Assembly: GCA_016200725.1 (NCBI GenBank)
Contig: JACQEE010000238.1
Coordinates: 1-8,691, forward strand
Reading direction: 5' to 3'
DNA from: Chloroflexota bacterium
GTDB taxonomy: Bacteria; Chloroflexota; Dehalococcoidia; SHYB01
DNA length: 8,691 nt
Made by a program: the position numbers and the translations under genes. Below are positions 1-5,216 of this stretch, one piece after another. The notes under the pieces are model-generated. The model saw only the letters and a program-made list of their open reading frames with translations, was not told the origin of the DNA and made no database searches. Positions within the stretch are counted from its first letter, which is position 1. Every line of letters begins with the position of its first letter.

Positions 1-1
1 C

Positions 2-1354
2 CACTGCGCCACCATGATGGCCGCCCTCGGCGCAGAGGTCATCAAGGTCGAATCGCTCATGCGCGTCGACGCCGCCCGCATCAAGCAGGTCGCGAAAGAT
101 GGCAAGGCCTCGACGATGGTCGTCGACCCGAATCGTCTCGAGCACGGCTACGCCTTCCACGCCATCAACACTGGCAAACTCGGCGTCCGCGCGAACTTCA
201 AATCCCGCTGTCATCCTGGAGGCGTCCTCGCCGAAGGATCTGGGGCGGCTGGGTCTTCTCCCCCTCTCCCCACGTACGTGGGGAGAGGCACCCCGGCGAA
301 GCCGCGGGGGAGTGAGGCGTTCCCCTCCTGCTACCACGACCTCGTCCGCTCCCTCGTCCAAACCGCCGACGTCGTCATCGAGGCCTTCACCCCCGGCGTC
401 ATCGAACGCCTTGGCCTCGGCTACGAGACGCGCCGCCGCTGGCGGCCCGAACTCGTCATGCTCTCGCTCGCCGGCTTCGGTCGCGGCGGCCCCGAGAGCG
501 GCTACCGCGCCTACGCCCCCGTCTTCGCCGCGAGCGGCCTCTGCCACGTCTCCGGCTACCGCGACGGCCCTCCGATGGAGTTCATCGGCAGCATCGACTC
601 GACCGCGGGCACACACGCGCTCATGGCCGTAATGGCCGCGCTGGCCCAGCGCGACCGCACCGGCGTCGGCCAGCACATCGACCTCTCCGGCGCCGAGTGC
701 GTCACCGCGTTGCTCGGCGGCCCCGTCATCGAGTACGCCGCAACGGGGAAGGCGCCACAGCGCGACGGCAATCGACGGCCAGGCTTCGCTCCCAACAACT
801 GCTACCGCTGCCGCGGCGACGAGGAGTGGATCAGCATCGCCATCGCCACCGACGACGAGTGGCAAGCCCTCGCCTCGGTGATCGACCGCTCCAGTCTCTC
901 CCTCTCCAGCTCTGATGGAGAGGGACCCCTGGCGAAGCCAGGGAGGGTGAGGTCTGGCAGGGTGAGGCGCGACCGCCGCTTCGCCACCCTCGCCGCGCGC
1001 AAGAAAAACGAGGCGTCGCTCGACGCGCTGATCGAGGCGTGGACCCGCACCGTCGCTGTCTACGACGCGATGCGCCTCCTCCAGACCGCAGGCGTCGCCG
1101 CCGTGCCCTCCTTCCGCTCCGACCAACTCTTCACCGACCCGCACATCGCCGGCCGCGAAGGCTGGGTGCGCCTCGTACACCCCGTCCAGGGGATACGCCA
1201 CGAACTGCGCGCCCCCTGGCGCTTCGCCAACGCCGGCGCCGTCTACCGCCCCGCGCCGCTCATGGGCCAGCACGAACCCTACATTTACGGCGACCTCCTC
1301 GGCATCCCCGAGGCCACCCTCGACCGCCTGCGCCAATCGAGAGTTGTCTACTGA
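2..1354 (+). CDS. Class III CoA-transferase (CaiB/BaiF family), 5'-partial, with two in-frame repeat insertions
   Basis: Members of this family move CoA between a CoA thioester and a carboxylic acid in the cytoplasm. The frame is open to the window edge. The first visible methionine (base 14) sits inside the conserved CTMLLADLGAEVIKVE-type block, here reading ATMMAALGAEVIKVES, so the true start is upstream and roughly 25-30 residues are missing. Numbering from that Met, family blocks are ADVVIEAFTPGVIERLGLGYE, the catalytic-Asp region SIDSTAG (D195, aligned by motif with Asp169 of formyl-CoA transferase), the TGVGQHIDLS segment and RFATLAARKKNEASLDALIEAW. Two stretches do not fit the family: about residues 65-103 and about 294-318. 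Both match the repeat family seen between genes here. Without them the protein would return to the usual length near 400-410 residues. Stop TGA is at 1352-1354. Substrate is unknown. Sure of the family; unsure whether the enzyme is active with its insertions. Confidence 0.9.
   Translation, partial: HCATMMAALGAEVIKVESLMRVDAARIKQVAKDGKASTMVVDPNRLEHGYAFHAINTGKLGVRANFKSRCHPGGVLAEGSGAAGSSPPLPTYVGRGTPAKPRGSEAFPSCYHDLVRSLVQTADVVIEAFTPGVIERLGLGYETRRRWRPELVMLSLAGFGRGGPESGYRAYAPVFAASGLCHVSGYRDGPPMEFIGSIDSTAGTHALMAVMAALAQRDRTGVGQHIDLSGAECVTALLGGPVIEYAATGKAPQRDGNRRPGFAPNNCYRCRGDEEWISIAIATDDEWQALASVIDRSSLSLSSSDGEGPLAKPGRVRSGRVRRDRRFATLAARKKNEASLDALIEAWTRTVAVYDAMRLLQTAGVAAVPSFRSDQLFTDPHIAGREGWVRLVHPVQGIRHELRAPWRFANAGAVYRPAPLMGQHEPYIYGDLLGIPEATLDRLRQSRVVY
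209..322 (+). repeat. Modular hairpin repeat, copy 1, inside the CoA-transferase gene
   Basis: The copy has a head (209-248), a perfect 26-bp palindrome (263-288, centre ACGT-ACGT), a GGC-GAA-GCC mini-hairpin with bulged flanks (291-309) and a degenerate GAGTGAGG tail. Bases 209-236 are identical to 1377-1404 in the gap after this gene. The segment is translated as about 39 residues rich in G, P, S and A between NFKS and PSCYHDLV. The family has no such segment at that point. Boundaries are uncertain by a few bases because the pre-insertion sequence is not known. Confidence 0.85.
895..967 (+). repeat. Modular hairpin repeat, copy 2, inside the CoA-transferase gene
   Basis: A perfect 10-bp stem (899-908 with 916-925, loop gctctga) is followed by a perfect 7-bp stem (927-933 with 937-943, loop gaa). 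The tail GGGTGAGG occurs twice (945-952 and 960-967). There is no head module. It is translated as about 25 residues containing GPLAKPGRVR, placed just before the conserved DRRFATLAAR block, a spot where relatives have only a short loop. Confidence 0.85.
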
Positions 1355-1376
1355 CCCCTCTGCCATCCTGGGGGTA

Positions 1377-1530
1377 TGTCATCCTGGAGGCGTCCTCGCC
1401 GAAGAGCCTGCCCTGAGCGAAGTCGAAGGGATCTGGGGCGGGGTGATCCGTCTCCCCTCCCCTCTCCAGCGGAGCCTGTCCTGAGTCCTCGAAGGGCTGG
1501 AGAGGGTGGCCGTAGGCCGGGTGAGGCGCG
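1377..1530 (+). repeat. Modular hairpin repeat, copy 3, with nested smaller motif
   Basis: This copy starts 22 bases after the CoA-transferase stop. Head 1377-1404 is identical to 209-236, and 1430-1441 is identical to 237-248; between them sit 25 extra bases (1405-1429). Hairpin 1 has an 11-bp stem (1460-1470 with 1496-1506) and an unusually long 25-base loop that itself holds a degenerate CCTGAG...TCGAAGG motif. A GGCC-gta-GGCC mini-hairpin (1508-1518) and a GGGTGAGGCGCG tail follow. The rest of the 1355-1766 gap holds the G-rich structures listed next and no recognisable gene. Confidence 0.85.
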
Positions 1531-1651
1531 CTCGTTACACCCTAGACACAGCGACGACAATAGCCCCACCGTCCTCCCACTGCGGTTCCTTACTACGCGA
1601 GCATTGCGAGCGTCTCACAACTGGGGTGGGGCACCCCGGGAGGAACCAAAC

Positions 1652-1680
1652 GGGGGTCTGGGGGTGTCCCCCAAAACCCC
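1652..1680 (+). repeat. G-rich hairpin of a different type
   Basis: Five G (1660-1664) pair with five C (1668-1672) across a TGT loop. Outside them GGGGG (1652-1656) can pair with CCCC (1677-1680), giving a two-step stem. It lacks the CCTCTCC and GGCGAAGCC modules, so it is a separate sequence type with no second copy in the window. It lies about 90 bases upstream of the hydrolase start and could be part of its leader if transcription starts further up. Confidence 0.5.
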
Positions 1681-1684
1681 ACGA

Positions 1685-1699
1685 GGGCGGGTGGGTGGG
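1685..1699 (+). promoter_or_regulatory. G-quadruplex motif upstream of the hydrolase
   Basis: The sequence gggcgggtgggtggg is four G3 runs with three single-base loops, the pattern known to form very stable parallel quadruplexes. It lies on the coding strand 67 bases before the ATG at 1767, so an RNA quadruplex would form if the leader extends this far. A regulatory role is inference. Confidence 0.5.
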
Positions 1700-1728
1700 A
1701 TAGCGACGCAACGATAAACGTACAGACC

Positions 1729-1760
1729 GAGAGGCCTCTCCCCTGGCAGGGGACAAGGAG
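1729..1760 (+). promoter_or_regulatory. Palindrome, small hairpin and Shine-Dalgarno of the hydrolase gene
   Basis: A perfect 12-bp palindrome gagaggcctctc (1729-1740) abuts a 5-bp hairpin (1740-1744 with 1748-1752, loop ggc), followed at once by the Shine-Dalgarno aaggag (1755-1760), six bases from the ATG. The hairpin ends two bases before the ribosome site and could affect its access. The CCCCTGG...GGGG core resembles hairpin 2 of the modular repeat and may be a remnant of one. Confidence 0.5.
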
Positions 1761-1766
1761 ACCATC

Positions 1767-2714
1767 ATGCCCACAGTCAACACCGTCAAAGGCCCCGTCG
1801 ACACCTCGCGCCTCGGCTTCACCCTCATGCACGAGCACGTCATCATCCGCTCGTGGGGCGTCTACGAAAACTGGCCTCACCTCTGGGATGAGAAGAAGAT
1901 CATGGACGAGGCCGTGCAGAAACTCAACGCCGCCAAGTCCACCGGCGTCGACACCATCCTCGAACTCACCACCGTCGACCTGGGCCGCGACATCCCGCGC
2001 CTCAAGCGCATCGCCGAGCGCGTGAACCTCAACATTATCTGCGCGACGGGCGTGTGGATGGACCCGCAGTCCTACCTCCGCCGCCAGGACTCCGACAAAC
2101 TCTGCTCCATGTTCGTCCACGACATCGTCGAAGGTGTCGCCGGCACCGGCGTCAAGGCCGGCTGCATCAAGGTCGCCAGCGAGCCTGCCGTCGACGAGGT
2201 CAACGAGAAGATCCTCCGCGCCGCCGCGCGCGCCCATCGCCGCACCGGCGTCCCCATCTCCACGCACACGCTGCCGCGTAACAAGACCGGCACCAAGCAA
2301 CAGGACGTATTCGAGAGCGAGGGCGTCGATCACTCCCGCGTCGTCATCGGCCACTCCGGCGACTGCCCCGACATCGACTACCTCGAGACGATCCTCAAGC
2401 GCGGCTCGTACATCGGCATGGACCGCTTCGGCATCGAGTCGCCCATCACCACCCAGCAGCGCGTGGACACGATCGCCGCCTTGTGCAAACGCGGCCATGC
2501 CAACCGCATGGTCCTCTCCCACGACTCCAACTGCCACATGGACATCCTCGCCACGCTGCCTGCCTACCGCGACCGCATGCCCAACTGGAACTACCACTAC
2601 CTCCATAAGAGCATCATCCCCATGCTCAAGACCGCCGGCGCCACCCAGCAGCAGATCGACACCATGACCCGCGACAACCCCCGCAAATTCTTCGAAAAGC
2701 AGGGCGCGTACTAA
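1767..2714 (+). CDS. Phosphotriesterase-family metallohydrolase (probable lactonase/esterase)
   Basis: This 315-residue protein is the usual single-domain size for the amidohydrolase-superfamily phosphotriesterase group, cytosolic binuclear-metal TIM barrels that cleave lactones, esters or phosphotriesters. All expected ligands are visible: HEH (H22, H24) on strand 1, the bridging lysine K135 in AGCIKVASE, H167 in ISTHT, H196 in VIGHSGD and D253 in LSHDS. The start is set by aaggag six bases upstream. No repeat insertion is present, unlike both flanking enzyme genes. The next gene has its own promoter, so this gene is probably the end of a transcript; a hairpin follows 16 bases after the stop. 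Promiscuous phosphotriesterase activity is common in the family but lactonase activity is the more frequent native role. Substrate is not predictable here. Linkage to CoA-thioester enzymes hints at ester or lactone breakdown, which is inference. Confidence 0.9.
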   Translation: MPTVNTVKGPVDTSRLGFTLMHEHVIIRSWGVYENWPHLWDEKKIMDEAVQKLNAAKSTGVDTILELTTVDLGRDIPRLKRIAERVNLNIICATGVWMDPQSYLRRQDSDKLCSMFVHDIVEGVAGTGVKAGCIKVASEPAVDEVNEKILRAAARAHRRTGVPISTHTLPRNKTGTKQQDVFESEGVDHSRVVIGHSGDCPDIDYLETILKRGSYIGMDRFGIESPITTQQRVDTIAALCKRGHANRMVLSHDSNCHMDILATLPAYRDRMPNWNYHYLHKSIIPMLKTAGATQQQIDTMTRDNPRKFFEKQGAY

Positions 2715-2729
2715 GGCCGATTCTCGTCG

Positions 2730-2754
2730 TCCTTGCGCCGCTTCGGCGCGAGGA
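2730..2754 (+). terminator. Hairpin after the hydrolase gene, possible terminator
   Basis: A 10-bp stem (2730-2739 with 2745-2754, one G-T pair) closes on loop gcttc, 16 bases beyond the stop codon. No T-run follows, so it is not a classical intrinsic terminator; it may protect the 3' end or be a repeat remnant. Downstream, 2755-2860 is non-coding and holds only a degenerate head-like motif (2788-2807, core gcgaagccgaaggg). Confidence 0.35.
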
Positions 2755-2860
2755 CCCGGGGTGGGGTCTGTCCGCTCTTCTCTGACTCCCTGAGGCGAAG
2801 CCGAAGGGCCTGCGTCCCCGCTCTTCATCTGGGGGTGGAGGGTCTTCCCCTCGCCCGTAT

Positions 2861-3045
2861 GGGTCTTGCCTCAAAAGTCGCCGGAGGCCGTCTGCCAGGC
2901 GCTCTCGCCTTTCCCTCTCTCCCCGCTCCGGGGAGAGAGGGACGCCAGATGTCCTCGTCTGGCAGGGAGCGCGGGGTGCCGTACGGCGGCGTCTTCTCTG
3001 TCCCCGCCTCGCTGGCTGCACCCTTCAACTTTTGAGGCAAAGCCC
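2861..3045. mobile_element. MITE-like element with terminal inverted repeats
   Basis: The ends are gggtcttgcctcaaaagt (2861-2878) and acttttgaggcaaagccc (3028-3045), inverted copies matching at 16 of 18 positions. Between them lie a perfect 13-bp stem (2912-2924 with 2930-2942, CCCTCTCTCCCC type), a 6-bp stem gccaga/tctggc (2944-2949 with 2958-2963) and a 10-bp palindrome gccgtacggc (2978-2987). There is no coding capacity. The inner hairpins resemble the modular repeats, so this could be a fuller version of the family with its ends kept. No clear target-site duplication was found, so mobility is inference. Confidence 0.5.
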
Positions 3046-3064
3046 GCCCGTCTGCGGTAGAGGG

Positions 3065-3087
3065 TGCCCCGATTCTTAATTGGGGCA
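3065..3087 (+). repeat. Perfect-loop hairpin with GGTGAGGG tail
   Basis: An 11-bp stem (3065-3074 plus closing pairs to 3087, one G-T pair, loop ctt) is built from tgccccgatt and aattggggca. It is followed by GGTGAGGG (3088-3095), the tail of the modular repeats. It probably is a diverged member of the family. It sits just upstream of the promoter at 3114. Confidence 0.5.
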
Positions 3088-3113
3088 GGTGAGGGTCCGG
3101 TCTCTCCTTCCTC

Positions 3114-3142
3114 TTGACCCCTCTCGCGCGCACCTTTAGAAT
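3114..3142 (+). promoter_or_regulatory. Sigma70-type promoter for the RAM-domain gene
   Basis: A -35 box TTGACC (3114-3119) and a -10 box TAGAAT (3137-3142) are separated by exactly 17 bases. Transcription would start near 3149, giving a leader of about 125 bases that contains repeat copy 4. It is the best promoter match seen in the window and probably serves the small gene at 3275, perhaps also the dehydrogenases. Confidence 0.6.
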
Positions 3143-3179
3143 GCGGCGCGGCGCGAGAGAGTTGGACTCGGTGCGTTCG

Positions 3180-3256
3180 CCCTGAGCCTGTCGAAGGGCT
3201 TTTCACCCTCTCCATCTCCGATGGAGAGGGATCCCGGCGAAGCCGGGAGGGTGAGG
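3180..3256 (+). repeat. Modular hairpin repeat, copy 4, in the leader of the RAM-domain gene
   Basis: Head ccctgagcctgtcgaaggg (3180-3198) is followed by a perfect 10-bp stem (3206-3215 with 3221-3230, loop ctccg), a 7-bp stem (3232-3238 with 3242-3248, loop gaa) and GGGTGAGG (3249-3256). It lies wholly between the promoter and the ribosome site, so it should be transcribed as two hairpins in the leader. Confidence 0.85.
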
Positions 3257-3274
3257 CGAGTCGGGAGGCGTGAC

Positions 3275-3517
3275 GTGAACACCCAGGCCTTCGTATTGGT
3301 CGAAACGTCGGTCGGTCGCACCAAAGAAGTGCTCGCCGCCCTCAAGCAGGTGCGCGACGTCACCTCCGTCGACGCTGTCACCGGCCCCTACGACCTCATC
3401 GCCGTCGTGCAGGTCAAGGACCTCAACGCCGTCGGCGAGGCCGTCACCAGCCGCATCCACACCATCCCCGGCATCGCCCGCACCGTCACCTGCCTCGCCG
3501 TCTCCCTGCCAGGCTGA
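3275..3517 (+). CDS. Stand-alone Lrp/AsnC ligand-binding (RAM) domain protein
   Basis: The protein has 80 residues if it starts at the GTG at 3275, which has gggagg (3263-3268) six bases upstream. An earlier in-frame ATG at 3221 lies in the loop-distal arm of repeat copy 4 and would add 18 unrelated residues, so it is rejected. The sequence matches the regulation-of-amino-acid-metabolism domain of Lrp/AsnC regulators: an opening AFVLVET strand, the TGPYDLIAVV core and IHTIPGIARTVTCLAV at the end. There is no helix-turn-helix, so it cannot bind DNA as full Lrp does. Such single-domain proteins are known in archaea and some bacteria, form alpha-beta sandwich oligomers and bind small effectors such as amino acids. 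Its target here is unknown. A dedicated promoter precedes it, and the first dehydrogenase follows 152 bases later. Confidence 0.9.
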   Translation: MNTQAFVLVETSVGRTKEVLAALKQVRDVTSVDAVTGPYDLIAVVQVKDLNAVGEAVTSRIHTIPGIARTVTCLAVSLPG

Positions 3518-3551
3518 CGCTATAGAGGTACACGCCCACAATACCAACTAC

Positions 3552-3645
3552 TGTCACCCTGAGCGAAGTCGAAGGGTCTCTCCGAATTGGGGTGGCCGGG
3601 GGCTCTTTCCCTCTCCCGCTGACGGGAGAGGGTGCAGGGTGAGGG
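3552..3645 (+). repeat. Modular hairpin repeat, copy 5, in front of the first dehydrogenase
   Basis: The head (3552-3579) contains ccctgagcgaagtcgaaggg (3557-3576). After a spacer comes a perfect 10-bp stem (3609-3618 with 3623-3632, loop ctga) and the tail agggtgaggg (3636-3645). The second mini-hairpin is missing. The tail ends 24 bases before the ATG at 3670, too far to act as its ribosome site. Confidence 0.85.
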
Positions 3646-3669
3646 TTCACCCCCCCACAAAACAACACT

Positions 3670-4965
3670 ATGGACTACCGCTTCTCGCCTGAAGAAGAAC
3701 GCTTCCGCACCGACCTCCGCGATTTCCTCCACAAGGAGTGCCCGCCGGAGAAGAGCGGCGCCATCTCTGCGATGAAGGGCGGCGACGAAATCGGCGAGGG
3801 CACCGTCGAGCAGGAGTTGCGCCGCAAACTCGCCCAGCGCGGCTGGCTCACGATGGGCTGGCCCAAGGACTACGGAGGCCAGGGCGCTTCCCCGCTTCGA
3901 CAGACCGTCTTCCTCGAGGAGATGGCCTTCCACGACGCGCCGGGCCTCGACCTCATGGGCATCAACATCGTCGGCCCCACGATCATGAAGTACGGCCGCG
4001 AAGACCAGAAGCGCAAGTACCTCGGCGCCATCTCGCGCGGCGAGGTCACCTGGGCGCAGGGCTTCAGCGAGCCCGGCGCCGGCTCCGACCTCGGTGGCAT
4101 GTCCACGCGAGCCGATCTCAACGGCGACGCCTTCCTCGTCAACGGCCAGAAGATTTGGTCGAGCGGCGCGCACCGAGCCGACTACCTCTTCCTGCTCGCT
4201 CGTAGCAACCAGGAAGTGCCCAAGCACAAGGGCATTAGCGCCTTCATCGTCGACCTGAAGAACACCAAGAAGGGCCTCGAAATCCGGCCCATCATCAACA
4301 TGGCCGGCATGAAGGGCTTCAACGAGTGCTTCTTCACCAACATGGAAGTACCCCGCGAGAACCTCGTCGGCGAACTGAACCAGGGCTGGTACTACGCGAT
4401 GTCCCTCCTCGAGAGCGAGCGCTCGTCATTCATCCAGTTCTCGGCCATCGGCCGCTCCGTCATCGAGGGGCTGGTGAAGATGGTGAACGACCCCAAATCC
4501 TTCCCTCTCCCGTTGCGGGAGAGGACCCCTGGCGGAAGCCAGAGCTCTAATCCCCCCTCTCCCGTCCCGGGAGAGGACCCCTGGCGTAGCCAGGGAGGTG
4601 AGGGCTCTGTGACGCCTCGAGTGAAAACCACGATACGCGCCAAACTCGCCGACGCCGCCATCGAGAACCGCGTCGCCCGCGATGTCGCCCTCAACGTCGC
4701 CTGGATGGCCAGCAACGGGCTGAAGCCCGACTACCAGGCGTCCGTGGCCAAGGTGTTCAACACCGAAGCCTTCAAGCGCCTCGCCGTCTCCGCCATGTCG
4801 ATAGTGGGCCTTTACGGCCAATTCGAGCACGAACCGCGATACGCCCCCTTGATGGGACGCGTGAACGGGATATACTACACGTCCGTCGGGATGACCATTG
4901 CTGGCGGCGCCAGCGAGATTCAACGCAACGTGATCGCGACCCGTGGCCTCGGCTTGCCGCGATAA
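3670..4965 (+). CDS. Acyl-CoA dehydrogenase, catalytic-type subunit, with in-frame tandem repeat insertion
   Basis: This FAD flavoenzyme introduces a 2,3-double bond into an acyl-CoA thioester, passing electrons to ETF. It starts MDYRFSPEEERFRTDLRDFL, the normal family N-terminus. The flavin/substrate block QGFSEPGAGSD is at 130-140, the central beta domain follows, and the C-terminus ends GGASEIQRNVIATRGLGLPR. In helix G, GWYYAMSLLESERS aligns with isovaleryl-CoA dehydrogenase so that E250 falls at its catalytic Glu254; this is alignment by eye. Residues about 278-313 are encoded by two tandem repeat copies and sit between GLVKMVND and RAKLADAAIE, where relatives have a short helical link. 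Length is 431, against about 395 without the insert. No good Shine-Dalgarno precedes the ATG. A second, dissimilar dehydrogenase follows 251 bases on. Substrate is unknown. Confidence 0.92.
   Translation: MDYRFSPEEERFRTDLRDFLHKECPPEKSGAISAMKGGDEIGEGTVEQELRRKLAQRGWLTMGWPKDYGGQGASPLRQTVFLEEMAFHDAPGLDLMGINIVGPTIMKYGREDQKRKYLGAISRGEVTWAQGFSEPGAGSDLGGMSTRADLNGDAFLVNGQKIWSSGAHRADYLFLLARSNQEVPKHKGISAFIVDLKNTKKGLEIRPIINMAGMKGFNECFFTNMEVPRENLVGELNQGWYYAMSLLESERSSFIQFSAIGRSVIEGLVKMVNDPKSFPLPLRERTPGGSQSSNPPSPVPGEDPWRSQGGEGSVTPRVKTTIRAKLADAAIENRVARDVALNVAWMASNGLKPDYQASVAKVFNTEAFKRLAVSAMSIVGLYGQFEHEPRYAPLMGRVNGIYYTSVGMTIAGGASEIQRNVIATRGLGLPR
4503..4604 (+). repeat. Two tandem modular repeat copies (6 and 7) inside the dehydrogenase gene
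   Basis: Copy 6 has a 9-bp stem (4504-4512 with 4516-4524, loop ttg) and a 5-bp stem ctggc/gccag (4529-4533 with 4538-4542, loop ggaa); its tail is lost. Copy 7 has an 8-bp stem (4556-4563 with 4569-4576), a 7-bp stem (4579-4585 with 4589-4595, loop gta) and the tail aggtgaggg. Both are translated without a stop, giving peptides with TPGGSQS and DPWRSQGGEG. Neither has a head module. Confidence 0.88.
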
Positions 4966-4986
4966 CGATAGGAGAAACCAAGCCAC

Positions 4987-5088
4987 TGTCATTCTGAGCG
5001 AAGCGAAGAATCCCTCTGAACCAGGGGCCGGGCGTTCCCCCTCTCCCCTTGTGGGAGAGGGCTCCGGCGAAGCCAGGAGGGTGAGGGG
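4987..5088 (+). repeat. Modular hairpin repeat, copy 8, between the two dehydrogenase genes
   Basis: The head is tgtcattctgagcgaagcga (from 4987), followed by a spacer, a 9-bp stem (5039-5047 with 5053-5061, loop cttgt), an imperfect GGC-GAA-GCC hairpin (5066-5074) and GGGTGAGGGG. The tail can also pair with CCCC at 5093-5096 across TGAA. It begins 21 bases after the stop of the first dehydrogenase. Confidence 0.85.
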
Positions 5089-5147
5089 TGAACCCCGCGC
5101 AGGCAACAACGAAACGGGTAAGCGAAGAACGCATGGCGGTACGGTAG

Positions 5148-5167
5148 GGGCGCGATGAATCGCGCCC
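5148..5167 (+). repeat. Separate short hairpin, gggcgcga-tgaa-tcgcgccc
   Basis: A perfect 8-bp stem (5148-5155 with 5160-5167) closes on a TGAA loop. Its sequence is unlike the modular repeats and it occurs once here. It lies 38 bases before the Shine-Dalgarno of the second dehydrogenase. No T-run follows, so a terminator role is unlikely. Confidence 0.5.
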
Positions 5168-5216
5168 ACGCGGTAGGCGACAGCGAAACGAAGTAGCAGC
5201 AGCCAAGGAGGCGAGC

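Noticed and set aside
1535..1561. Promoter TTACAC...GACAAT for the hydrolase gene
   Set aside because: Spacing is only 15 bases and both boxes are weak; not better than chance.
1593..2828. 411-codon open frame on the - strand opposite the hydrolase gene
   Set aside because: The + strand gene has all family motifs. Its C-ending codons create G-starting, stop-poor antisense codons, which explains the long open frame. The antisense product is low-complexity, rich in V, D, G and A.
2733..3035. 100-codon open frame in the gap after the hydrolase
   Set aside because: It runs through hairpins and into the inverted-repeat element, has no ribosome site and no family resemblance.
3221..3274. Earlier ATG start for the RAM-domain gene
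   Set aside because: It lies in the arm of repeat copy 4, adds residues unlike the family and has no ribosome site. The GTG at 3275 has gggagg at ideal spacing.
3521..3526. TATAGA as a -10 box for the first dehydrogenase
   Set aside because: No supporting -35 or extended -10, and it sits 4 bases after the preceding stop codon.
4579..4604. One-base deletion in copy 7 tail that seems to save the reading frame from a TGA
   Set aside because: Relative to copy 2 the missing G does avoid a stop, but non-coding copies 4 and 8 have the same shorter spacing, so it cannot be called a compensating change.
4970..4974. Orphan AGGAG after the first dehydrogenase as a lost gene start
   Set aside because: No start codon follows at usable distance, and the next gene has its own strong aaggagg site.
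209..5088. CRISPR array from recurring hairpin repeats
   Set aside because: Copies are dispersed, of variable sequence and spacing, partly inside genes, without uniform spacers or cas genes.
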